A DNA stretch of 64,000 nt from Streptomyces sp. SN-593 (GTDB lineage Bacteria > Actinomycetota > Actinomycetes > Streptomycetales > Streptomycetaceae): assembly GCF_016756395.1 (NCBI RefSeq), contig NZ_AP018365.1, positions 6,452,001 through 6,516,000 on the forward strand, given 5' to 3'. Numbering within the stretch: position 1 is the first letter of the stretch; each line of letters begins with the position of its first letter. Below the pieces are notes generated by a model. The model searched no databases, had not been told where the DNA came from, and saw only the letters and a list, made by a program, of their open reading frames with translations. The position numbers and the translations under genes are program-made. Shown piece after piece: positions 9,337 to 16,922 of this stretch.

Positions 9337-9570
9337 GGGCGGCCCTCTTCTCCAGGTTGGCGCGGGCTCGGGCCACGGTGTCGTCGACCGCCAGCAGCCA
9401 GTCCAGGCGCACCGCGGGCTGCTCGTCGAGTTCGGCCGGCGTGCAGTGCATGAGGCTGATCAGCCGCCATTCCCGGAACTCCTCGGACGGCAGCTCGGCC
9501 GGGTCGTACTCGAACAGCCCCTCCAGCTGGCCCCTCAGTCGCTGGAGGGCCCGGTAGGGGACCCGGGCGC
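9329..9570 (-). CDS. Second tail assembly chaperone (gpT-like), expressed by frameshift
   Basis: This frame runs about 80 codons from the end of the first chaperone gene to a TGA at 9331-9329. It has no ATG or GTG near its beginning. It is -1 relative to the gene at 9535-9993 and reads through the last codons of that gene before the stop (V-P-Y-R-A-L-Q-R-L-R-G-Q). Such an overlap just before the tape measure is the hallmark of the lambda G/GT arrangement, where a programmed slip makes a fused chaperone. The 5' limit given is approximate. The run CCCGGGTCCCC at about 9558-9568 is the nearest candidate slip region but is not a canonical heptamer. Confidence 0.65.
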
Positions 9571-9993
9571 CGGCGTCGGGTCGAAGTTCGGGTTCAGCGC
9601 GTTCTGGTACGGCGCGACGGCCTGCCGCAGCGCGTCCAGGGCGGGCCCGGGCAGGTCCAGGACCCCGTCGACGGTGACGGCGAAGTCCCAGGACCAGCCG
9701 CGGGTGACAGCGACGACCAGGGCGTCCTGCAGCTCCTCCAGGACGTCGAACGCGTCCCCCATCGAGGCCGCCAGGGCCAGCTGCTGGGCCTGCGTCATCT
9801 CGCTGCCGTCGGCGGTCGCGGCGTTGCCGGCCTGCACGGCGTTCATGAACTCCGGGAAGCTGGTGAGCTTCGCGGACAGGCGCTTGATGGGGCGCCGCAT
9901 CCGCTCGGTGATGTCCGAGACGGGGCGCAGGTCCGCCCAGCCGCCGGGCAGCTCCACGCGGTGCGCCTGGGTCGGGTCGAGGGTGGTGGCCAT
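9535..9993 (-). CDS. Tail assembly chaperone (gpG-like)
   Basis: This 152-residue helical protein is encoded directly after the major tail protein. Position, size and the rule of a short ORF followed by an overlapping -1 frame identify it as the tail assembly chaperone that coats the tape measure and recruits tail tube subunits. Its last residues (P-A-P-G-S-P-T-G-P-S-S-D) are read in a second frame that continues as the gpT-like part. The ATG at 9993 has an AAGGAC site. Confidence 0.75.
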   Translation of the reverse strand: MATTLDPTQAHRVELPGGWADLRPVSDITERMRRPIKRLSAKLTSFPEFMNAVQAGNAATADGSEMTQAQQLALAASMGDAFDVLEELQDALVVAVTRGWSWDFAVTVDGVLDLPGPALDALRQAVAPYQNALNPNFDPTPAPGSPTGPSSD

Positions 9994-10006
9994 GAGGGCG
10001 TTGTCC

Positions 10007-10972
10007 TTACGTGTAGGTGGAGGCGGCGACCGCGTTGGTCAGCGTCGCCTTGATCGGGGAGTAGCCGCCGGAGGTGCCGGCGTCCGTGGTGTTCGCCAGG
10101 GCCTCGTAGTCGACGGACAGCTCGATGTAGTCCTTGCCGCGGCCGATCTCGGCGGCCGTGTACGCCGCCTTGCTCATGTGCAGGCCGACCGCGACCGCGG
10201 CCGCGCCGGCGCCCTGGCTGTAGGTGATGTCCAGGGGCGGCTTGGAGTTGTTGAGGTAGTTCAGGTAGTGGGTGTCGTCCTCCATCACCAGCGTGAGCTT
10301 CCCGGAGACCGACAGCGGGCCAGCCCACAGCGCGTAGGGGGCCTGGGTGCCGTCGGAGGTGTGGACGACGGTGATGTCCCGCTTGAGGGTGCACTCCCCG
10401 TCGGTGACGAACGCCGCGCTGCTGCCGCCGATGGAGATCTGCCCGACCCAGCCGGCCAGCGGCGGCACCCCGGTGTAGGAGGGGACCGGCGCGTCGGCGG
10501 TGGTGGAAGCGAGCGCGGTTGCCTTCGCGGAGTAGGTCAGCATCCCGTCGCCGGAGAACTTGATGCCGACCTCGGAGAACATCAGGCCGGCGAACTGCCG
10601 GGTGGCGATCGTGTAGAAGTCGGAGAGGGTGTACGACGGGGGCTGACCGTTGCCGGAGTTGAGCAGCGACATGGTGTGCGTGTACGGGGCGGCGGCGCCG
10701 GTGGTGGCGATGTCGCCGAGGATGCCGGCGAGCATCCAGCCGGCGGTGTCGGGGAACACGTCGCCGTCGAATCCGTACTCCGACCAGATCGGACCGGCGA
10801 TCTTGTCATACGTCTGGACCATGGAGCCGCGCATGCCCTGGTCGTCCAGGAGCGTCAGCTTGTCGCTGGGGCTCATGGTCTTGACCGGGATGAACGCGGT
10901 CGCGTCGACGGCCTCGCCGGCGGTGGTCTCCAGGCCGATGCCGAGGAACGACCGGAATGTGGGCTGGGGCAT
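10007..10972 (-). CDS. Major tail protein (tail tube)
   Basis: This 321-residue protein lies between the tail terminator region and the chaperones, the place of the tail tube subunit. The opening (F-L-G-I-G-L-E-T-T-A-G-E) is typical of actinophage tube proteins that start with a capping strand. The rest is rich in beta strands and small polar residues. Residues ~230-321 form a likely tube-fold repeat. A strong GGAGG site precedes the ATG. It would polymerise around the tape measure to form the non-contractile tail. Confidence 0.8.
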   Translation of the reverse strand: MPQPTFRSFLGIGLETTAGEAVDATAFIPVKTMSPSDKLTLLDDQGMRGSMVQTYDKIAGPIWSEYGFDGDVFPDTAGWMLAGILGDIATTGAAAPYTHTMSLLNSGNGQPPSYTLSDFYTIATRQFAGLMFSEVGIKFSGDGMLTYSAKATALASTTADAPVPSYTGVPPLAGWVGQISIGGSSAAFVTDGECTLKRDITVVHTSDGTQAPYALWAGPLSVSGKLTLVMEDDTHYLNYLNNSKPPLDITYSQGAGAAAVAVGLHMSKAAYTAAEIGRGKDYIELSVDYEALANTTDAGTSGGYSPIKATLTNAVAASTYT

Positions 10973-10975
10973 CGC

Positions 10976-11275
10976 TCACGCCTCCTTCGGGGTGTCGGCC
11001 GGGGCGGCCTCGTCGGGCGCCGGCGGCGTGGGCGCGGCCGGCGCGGCGGTCTTCTTCGCGGCGGCCGGCGGCGTGGCCGGCTCCCAGCGGCCATCGGTCG
11101 GGGCGTAGCGGGTACCGGCGGGCACGGGAGCGGGCGGGGTGCCGTCGGCGGGCGGCGCGGGCCGCTCGTCGAACTGGGCGACCGTGGGGCCGCCGTCGGC
11201 GCCGGCCGGGACCGCGGTCAGGCCGAGCGTGGGGTAGGTCCGGGCGTCCAGGCCCGTGTAGCGGTACTCGGGCAC
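10976..11275 (-). CDS. Small Pro/Ala-rich protein between tail terminator and tube genes
   Basis: This 99-residue protein has a conserved-looking N-terminus (P-E-Y-R-Y-T-G, with R-T-Y-P-T-L-G) followed by a disordered Pro/Ala/Lys-rich tail from about residue 40. Short proteins with a Y-x-Y-T-G start are often found at this point in actinophages, but no function is recognised. The start is a GTG at 11275 with a GGAGG site 7 bp upstream. Its stop is 3 bp from the tail protein start. Confidence 0.6.
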   Translation of the reverse strand: MPEYRYTGLDARTYPTLGLTAVPAGADGGPTVAQFDERPAPPADGTPPAPVPAGTRYAPTDGRWEPATPPAAAKKTAAPAAPTPPAPDEAAPADTPKEA

Positions 11276-11293
11276 GGCGGCCCTCCTTGCGGG

Positions 11294-11767
11294 TCAGATG
11301 CGGGCGTAGCACTCGACGGCGAACGTCACGACGGTGTGTCGGCCGAGGTTGTCGGAGTCCCATTCACCCTCGGTCTGCGAGGTGGTGGGGCGCGCGACCA
11401 GCACCGCGCCGCCCAGCGTCGGGTCGGTGCGGACGATCGCGCAGGTCTGGTCGAGCAGGGTGCTCGCGCGGTCGAACACCGCGGCCGGGTCGTCACCGCC
11501 GCGGAAGCAGTCGATCGTGACCGCGATCGAGTACCGCTCATCGAGCCAGCCCTTGCCGCCGCCGCCCACCACGCTGTTGACGTCGAGGGTCCGGGTGACC
11601 AGCCCCACGGCGATGATGTCCTCGGGCTCGTTGGGGCCGGGCACGTCGTAGCAGATCAGCAGCGAGGCCCGCGCGTTGTCGGGGTCGGGCGCGATCTGGG
11701 CGGTGAACTGCTCGAACAGCCAGCGGCGGGCGGCCGGCGCCGTCGAGACCGGGATGGGCGTGCTCAT
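11294..11767 (-). CDS. Putative tail terminator / tail completion protein
   Basis: This 157-residue protein begins with an ATG in an ATGA overlap with the head-tail connector gene. It has the alpha/beta pattern of the tail terminator family (a helix with W-L-F-E-Q-F, then strands such as Y-S-I-A-V-T-I-D-C-F and a final V-T-F-A-V-E-C). Its position after the connector and before the tube gene fits a protein that caps the tail tube and joins it to the head. The family call is inferred from synteny and predicted fold. Confidence 0.6.
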   Translation of the reverse strand: MSTPIPVSTAPAARRWLFEQFTAQIAPDPDNARASLLICYDVPGPNEPEDIIAVGLVTRTLDVNSVVGGGGKGWLDERYSIAVTIDCFRGGDDPAAVFDRASTLLDQTCAIVRTDPTLGGAVLVARPTTSQTEGEWDSDNLGRHTVVTFAVECYARI

Positions 11768-12660
11768 GCGACCCCCGGCGGCCGCTTGAAGGGCTTCCAC
11801 AGCTCCAGCACCCGGTTGGGCAGCGCGAACCCGGCGGGGGCCGGCCCGGACCCCTCGTCGAGGGCGCCGGACCCGGCGAACCGGGACCGGCCGCCTTGCT
11901 GCGTGAGCTGCCACAGGTGCCGGATCAACTCCAGCGCGCCCAGCCGCACGGAGAACGGGACCGCGCCGGCCCGGCCCGCGGTGTACACGACCTTCACGTT
12001 GTTCCGGCCCGGCGCGAACGCGATGGCGTCGCCGACCGCGCGGCGGGTGATCGTGCCGCGGTCGAGGTCGAGCGTGTAGCCGTAGGAGTCCATCGCGGCC
12101 TGGCCCAGCGGCTGTTCGGTGAGCACGTAGGTCGAGGCGGCGATGTACTCGGTGACCGACGCCACCGCGCTGATCGGCTGCCAGTCCAGCGAGATGGTGC
12201 GGCGGCCGCCGTTGTGCCACTCGGTGTGCACTTCCGGCAGGACCGGCCCGACCACGTCCCGGGCCAGGTCCGCGGCGGCCAGGATGAACCCCTGCAGCTC
12301 GTCGTCCTGGCGGTTGTCGCCCGGGGAGAGGTTCAGGTGCGCCTTGACCGACGCGAGGTCGACCAGCTGCTCCACGCCGGCCGGACGGACCTGGAACTGG
12401 CTCTCGTCCGCCCAGGAGATCCCGGTACCGGTGGCGCTCCACCGCACCAGCCACACCCCGGGCACGTTCACCGCGGGCACGACCGCGGTGAACACGCCGC
12501 CGCCGGCGGCTGCCGGGGCGGGACTGGTGGGGGCGCCGGCCGGGTCGGTGACCGTGACGGTCACCGCCAGGTCGTCGACCACCGCGGGGTCGCCGTCGGC
12601 GTCGACCACCGCGGCGCGCAGCCCGACGTCCTGGCCGGGCACGTACACCAGCGCCACCAC
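11764..12660 (-). CDS. Head-tail connector with N-terminal Ig-like domain
   Basis: This is a 298-residue protein. Residues ~105-270 fit the gp6-like head-tail adaptor (V-D-L-A-S-V-K-A-H-L-N, then R-Q-D-D-E-L-Q-G-F-I, and the helix V-R-L-G-A-L-E-L-I-R-H). The first ~95 residues form a separate beta-rich Ig/BIG-like module (A-V-T-V-T-V-T-D-P-A-G, then V-P-G-V-W-L-V-R-W) that typical adaptors lack. It would sit under the portal, with the Ig-like part exposed. The GTG at 12660 follows an AGGGGG site. Confidence 0.7.
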   Translation of the reverse strand: MVALVYVPGQDVGLRAAVVDADGDPAVVDDLAVTVTVTDPAGAPTSPAPAAAGGGVFTAVVPAVNVPGVWLVRWSATGTGISWADESQFQVRPAGVEQLVDLASVKAHLNLSPGDNRQDDELQGFILAAADLARDVVGPVLPEVHTEWHNGGRRTISLDWQPISAVASVTEYIAASTYVLTEQPLGQAAMDSYGYTLDLDRGTITRRAVGDAIAFAPGRNNVKVVYTAGRAGAVPFSVRLGALELIRHLWQLTQQGGRSRFAGSGALDEGSGPAPAGFALPNRVLELWKPFKRPPGVA

Positions 12661-12670
12661 GTCGGTCCCC

Positions 12671-13135
12671 CTACTTCTTGGCGGTCTGCTCGGGCGCCTT
12701 CGCCGCGGCCGCCGTGCGCTTGCGGCCCGCGGCCGTCGACGGCTCGGACTCGTCCCCGACTCCGAGGTGTTCGCGCAGCCGGCGCTGCTGCAGCTGGTTC
12801 GCGGCGGCCATCGCCCGGCCGCGGGCCTCAGCGAGCGCGGCGCGGGCGGCCGGGTCGGTCGGGTCGGCCTCGCCGGCGGCGTCGGCGTCCAGCGCGGTCC
12901 GCAGCACGCGGGCGGCCACTGCGGCGTCGCCCGCCCGCCCGTCGGCGCCCTGCTCTGCCAGGTCCGCGGACTCCGCCTCCAGGCCGTCGGCGGCCTCGCC
13001 GAGGTCGGTACGGATGCGCTCGATCGCGGCCTCGATGGCCGAGGCGTCGTCCTTGCGCTGCTCGCGGCGCGGCCCGGTCGTGACGGTGCTCAGCTCGGCG
13101 CGCAGCCCGCGCAGTTCTGCGATGCGGTCATGCAT
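12671..13135 (-). CDS. Helical Ala-rich head protein of unknown function
   Basis: This 154-residue protein lies between the capsid and connector genes. It is almost wholly helical and charged, with probable coiled coils at ~1-60 and ~90-120 and a Lys/Ala-rich tail. Proteins at this site are often capsid accessory or decoration factors. No motif supports a firm call. The ATG at 13135 has a GAAGGA ribosome site. Confidence 0.5.
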   Translation of the reverse strand: MHDRIAELRGLRAELSTVTTGPRREQRKDDASAIEAAIERIRTDLGEAADGLEAESADLAEQGADGRAGDAAVAARVLRTALDADAAGEADPTDPAARAALAEARGRAMAAANQLQQRRLREHLGVGDESEPSTAAGRKRTAAAAKAPEQTAKK

Positions 13136-13206
13136 GGGTGGTCCTTCCGGGACGGTGGTGCCCGGCCCGCCGCACCCTCGAACGGCGGCCCGGGAGCGGG
13201 GGCCGG

Positions 13207-14670
13207 TCAGAAACCGGTCGGGGCGACCAGGCCGGTACCGGAGATGACGGAGATCGTCTCCGGGCGCCGGTCGGGCATGAACGCCGCGTAGTTGTAGACC
13301 TGGAAGCGGACCTGCAGCGTGCCGGACAGGATCTCGGTCAGGACGCGGGTGCGCATCGAGCCCTCCCACAGGAACAGGTCGGAGGTGCGCATCGTGGCGA
13401 TGCGGTCCTCGTTGGTGCCCGTGCCGAGGGTGGAGGGGATGTTCCCGTCGGCCAGCAGCGGGAACTGCAGCACGCGGCCAACCGGGCCCTCGACGTCGCC
13501 GCCGGTCTGCAGCGCCAGCGGGTTGAAGGGGGCCTGGGTCTCCGGGAGGATGAACGGCCGGTTCTGGTCGTCGAGCTGGGCGGCCATCCAGAACCAGCGG
13601 CTCGGGGTGAGGAACACCGCGGACGGCATCACCTTCCGCTTGGTCGCGGACTGGCTGAGCGCCTGCATCATCGGGGTGTACAGCTCCGGCAGCGTCGGCG
13701 TCTCGGAGGTGTAGGTGATCGCGTTGATGCCCGTCACGTTCAGGGCGCCCTTGAGCTGCCCGTTGTTGCCGGTGCCGGTCCAGCACTGGGTGTCCAGCTG
13801 CATGTTGTAGTCGGCGATCAGGTCCGCGAAGGTGATCTCGTCGAACCCGGCCGGGGACTGGTCGAGCAGCTGCATCGCGACGTCCTGCTGGCCGGCCAGC
13901 GTCCGCACCGGCGCGGTGACGTAGGTGTCCGTCAGGTCCTGGCTGGTGACCGCGGCGGCGTCGGCGGTCTGCACACCGACCTTGGTGCCGGTGGCGACCT
14001 TGGGCACGTTGATGCTGTCGGTGCCGGGCGGCAGCTCCATGTTCCGCACGGTGTTCGCGAAGGTCCGGCCGAACCGGGGCAGGTCGATGTAGTCGTCGAC
14101 CAGCCACAGCGGCGGCACGAAGTACCCGCCCTGGCCGTCGGTCCGGTTGGGGTTGACGCGCTTCTCGAAGATCGTGCCCCGCCCGCGGCTGCGCACGACC
14201 TTGTCCAGGTCGTCGCGGTCGCGCTCGGCGGCCTTCTGCCGGGCGCGCTCCCGCTTGGGGAACTCCACGTTCATCTCCTGGCCGTGCCGCTGCAGGCGCG
14301 CGGCCGCGGCGGCCACGCCGCCGTCGGCGTCGCCCCGGTTGAGCTGCATCCGGGCCAGGTCCAGGAAGTAGGAGTGCCCGGAGCCGCGCTCGTAGGTCAG
14401 CGGCTCGGAGCGCACCTCGACCTCCGGCTTGAGGTCGTAGCGGCGGCGGGTCTCCTCGGCGGCCTGGTCGCCGCGCAGCTGCTCGTCCAGCTCCGCGATG
14501 CGCAGGTCGATTTCGGCGATCTCACCCTTGCCGGCCTCGAAGTCGCGCCGCTCGTCGTCGGTGAGCTTGTTGCGCTTGTCGTTCTGGACCTTCTCCAGGA
14601 GAGCGTCGAGCGTCTTGCGCTTCGCGGCACGCGTCTCCTGGAGGCTCTTGATCATCTCCGCGATGTCCAC
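13207..14670 (-). CDS. Major capsid protein, HK97 fold with N-terminal delta domain
   Basis: This 487-residue protein has an N-terminal charged coiled-coil delta domain (about 1-110), which would act as built-in scaffold and be cut off by the protease encoded upstream. The capsid fold follows (about 175-487), with the N-arm start G-G-Y-F-V-P-P, the E-loop region T-G-T-K-V-G-V-Q, and the C-terminal strand G-T-L-Q-V-R-F-Q-V-Y-N-Y-A-A-F typical of HK97-type capsids. The GTG at 14670 is chosen because of the GAGGAGG site. Confidence 0.9.
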   Translation of the reverse strand: MDIAEMIKSLQETRAAKRKTLDALLEKVQNDKRNKLTDDERRDFEAGKGEIAEIDLRIAELDEQLRGDQAAEETRRRYDLKPEVEVRSEPLTYERGSGHSYFLDLARMQLNRGDADGGVAAAAARLQRHGQEMNVEFPKRERARQKAAERDRDDLDKVVRSRGRGTIFEKRVNPNRTDGQGGYFVPPLWLVDDYIDLPRFGRTFANTVRNMELPPGTDSINVPKVATGTKVGVQTADAAAVTSQDLTDTYVTAPVRTLAGQQDVAMQLLDQSPAGFDEITFADLIADYNMQLDTQCWTGTGNNGQLKGALNVTGINAITYTSETPTLPELYTPMMQALSQSATKRKVMPSAVFLTPSRWFWMAAQLDDQNRPFILPETQAPFNPLALQTGGDVEGPVGRVLQFPLLADGNIPSTLGTGTNEDRIATMRTSDLFLWEGSMRTRVLTEILSGTLQVRFQVYNYAAFMPDRRPETISVISGTGLVAPTGF

Positions 14671-14799
14671 GCGGGGCCTCCTCGCAGGTGTGGGTGTGGG
14701 CGTGCCTGACGTGCTCGGGTGGTGGCCCGGGTGGTGCCCCGTGGGGGTCCGGCGCGGGCTCCGGCGCAAGGGTGGCCAGGCGAGGGGTGGTTCAGGCGG

Positions 14800-15510
14800 T
14801 CACAGGCCGATGACGGCGGCCTGGGCCAGGTAGAAGTCAAGGTCCCCGCCGGCCTGCGCCGGCGTCTCCTCGGCCGCGGGGGCGAAGCGCGCGGCCAGGC
14901 GCTCGTACAGGGCGCGCTGCTCGTCCTCCGGCAGCCGGGCGGCCCGCTCGGCCAGGTCCCGGGCGTTCATCTGCGCGCCGGCGGTGTTCGGGTTCGCGCC
15001 GTAGTTGACCACCGACACGTCGCCCTTGTTGAGGTTGATCTCCAGGATGTCCCGCTGGTCGTAGTCCGGGCTCCACTGCTGGCGGGTGATCCAGAACGCC
15101 AGGCTCATCTCGTCAACGTCGCCGCGCTCCATCGCCGACTGCAGGTCCTGGACGGCGTTGTTGCGCGGGTCGAGTCCGGCCTCGGTGTGCAGGCCGGTGG
15201 TGTCGTCGGCGAGCCGAAGCGTCCCGGACTTCGTGCGCGCCAGCGTCAGCCCGCCGTGGTTGATCAGGAACGGCACGTCCGCGCCCTCGTTGAGGGTCTT
15301 CGTGGCCGCGCCGGCCCGCATCACCTCGGTGAAACCGCCGAGCCAGTCCGACATCTCGTAGCCGATGTCGTAGACCGTGGCGTAGCCGGTGAACGTCAGG
15401 GTGCTGCCGCCGGTGCCGTCCGGCACGGCGCGCAGCTCGACGTCCCGGAACGCCACGCTGCGGCGCTGGATGGTGGTGGGCCGCTCAGCCCGGGCGGTGA
15501 GGTCAGACAT
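14800..15510 (-). CDS. HK97-family prohead protease
   Basis: This 236-residue protease processes the capsid delta domain. It shows the family signature histidine in F-L-I-N-H-G-G (about residue 85) and serine in D-E-M-S-L-A-F (about 136), with the family strand G-Y-A-T-V-Y-D near residue 50. It overlaps the portal gene by 8 bp and precedes the capsid gene, the normal HK97 order. The ATG at 15510 has a GGAGGG site. Confidence 0.9.
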   Translation of the reverse strand: MSDLTARAERPTTIQRRSVAFRDVELRAVPDGTGGSTLTFTGYATVYDIGYEMSDWLGGFTEVMRAGAATKTLNEGADVPFLINHGGLTLARTKSGTLRLADDTTGLHTEAGLDPRNNAVQDLQSAMERGDVDEMSLAFWITRQQWSPDYDQRDILEINLNKGDVSVVNYGANPNTAGAQMNARDLAERAARLPEDEQRALYERLAARFAPAAEETPAQAGGDLDFYLAQAAVIGL

Positions 15511-16729
15511 GCGCGGGGCCCTCCGGTTCCGTGTCGCCCGGCGCGGCGCCGGTGTTGGTGTGCGCGCTGTTCAGCGGGGCGTGGATGTCGTCCCCGCCCT
15601 CGACCGGCGGCAGGTTCTCCTCGCCGCGGAGCTCGTTGATCGTCTCGATGTTCGCCGTGCGGGCGGCGACGGCGGCCGCCATGCGTCCGGCCCGGTCGGT
15701 GCGCTGCAGCTTGCGGGTGTCGAAGCACGCGGACTGTCCGCGCGGCAGCATCCCGGTCCATGCGTCCTCGAACATGCCCAGCCAGTCGCCCATCGTGTAG
15801 GCGAGGAACCCCAGGGCCTGCTGCTCGATGCCGGTGCCCCAGGACGTGGTGCGGTCGACCTGGCCGAGCATGTGCGGCGGGATGCCGTACAGCATCGCCA
15901 TGTCGAGGTTCGAGGCCGCCTTCGTGCCGAGGAACTGCGCGTCTTCCGGCGGCACCGTGATGGACTTCCAGGAGGCGCCGCCGGACAGGATTCCGGACGC
16001 GTGGGAGTTCTTCAGGCCCGCGTGGGAGGCGTCCCACGCCTCCTTCATCTGCCGGGCCTGCGCGACGGTCATGTCCTCCTTGACCTCGATCACCCCGGAC
16101 AGGTGCGCGCCGTCGCCGAAGAAGCGTGCGGCGAACTCCTCCGCGGCCAGGCCGAGGCCGATCGCGGTGCGCGCGTAGGCGATGGGCGACATGCCGGTGA
16201 TCGCGCCGGGCATCGACATGCCCATCACGTGCACCATGTCGACGGTGTCGACGGGGACGCGGTTCACCTCGTAGATGCGGCCGCCGCTGTCGTCGGTGTC
16301 CACCTTCACGCTGTCCGGGTGGCACACCGACAACCGGGCCGGCCGGAACAGGTAGTCCCGGGCGGTGATGACGGCGTAGCCGTTGCCGCGCAGCGCGGCG
16401 GAGACGACCAGTTGCTTGGCGCCGTCTCGGCGGGTGGGCCACGCGGTGTTCGAGCCGCCGCCGAACGGGTCGACCACGATGGTCGGCTGCCGGTCGACCG
16501 GCACCTGGATCGACCCCGCGGCCTGCATCGCACGGATCGGCAGGCCGGCCACCGTGTTCGCGAGGATGCGCACGCACGCGAACAGCGAGATGAGCTTCAT
16601 CGCGGTCTGGTCGTTGACCGGCACACCCGACGCGGTCAGGTGCGCCAGGCTGCCGTTGGTGGGGATCGAGGAGTCGCCGAACTCCTGCACCGGGCCGGCC
16701 GCCCGGGTGGCGCGTCGCAGCAGGCTCAC
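15503..16729 (-). CDS. Portal protein, HK97 family
   Basis: This 408-residue protein would form the dodecameric portal at one capsid vertex. Family features include T-A-S-G-V-P-V-N near residue 30, the stem and clip region, and W-G-T-G-I-E-Q-Q-A-L-G-F with the following helix (about 300-330), which is conserved in HK97 portals. The GTG at 16729 overlaps the TGA of the small membrane protein gene (GTGA), so the longer upstream extension is rejected. Confidence 0.9.
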   Translation of the reverse strand: MSLLRRATRAAGPVQEFGDSSIPTNGSLAHLTASGVPVNDQTAMKLISLFACVRILANTVAGLPIRAMQAAGSIQVPVDRQPTIVVDPFGGGSNTAWPTRRDGAKQLVVSAALRGNGYAVITARDYLFRPARLSVCHPDSVKVDTDDSGGRIYEVNRVPVDTVDMVHVMGMSMPGAITGMSPIAYARTAIGLGLAAEEFAARFFGDGAHLSGVIEVKEDMTVAQARQMKEAWDASHAGLKNSHASGILSGGASWKSITVPPEDAQFLGTKAASNLDMAMLYGIPPHMLGQVDRTTSWGTGIEQQALGFLAYTMGDWLGMFEDAWTGMLPRGQSACFDTRKLQRTDRAGRMAAAVAARTANIETINELRGEENLPPVEGGDDIHAPLNSAHTNTGAAPGDTEPEGPAHV

Positions 16730-16914
16730 CGGTCCATCACCCACCCCACGAACAGCAGCATGAGGCCGAGCAGCGCCAGGCCGGCGATCGGCTGCAGCCA
16801 CCAGGCGGCGCCGTCCAGGCAGCCCAGGCCGGCCACGTCCACCAGGTCGGTGACCAGCCGCCGCGGCGCGGCCGGCCGCCGCAACAGGCGCTTGAACACC
16901 GCGGGTACGCGCAT
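16726..16914 (-). CDS. Small membrane protein between terminase and portal genes
   Basis: This 62-residue protein has a basic N-terminus and one or two hydrophobic segments (about 24-38 and 41-59). A strong GGAGGTG site precedes the ATG at 16914, and its stop overlaps the portal start. Similar tiny genes occur between terL and portal genes in actinophages. The function is unknown. Confidence 0.6.
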   Translation of the reverse strand: MRVPAVFKRLLRRPAAPRRLVTDLVDVAGLGCLDGAAWWLQPIAGLALLGLMLLFVGWVMDR

Positions 16915-16922
16915 GGCACCTC

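Noticed and set aside
8978..12079. 1033-codon plus-strand frame across the tail genes
   Set aside because: It is antisense to several well-supported phage genes, with low-complexity translation and no ribosome site.
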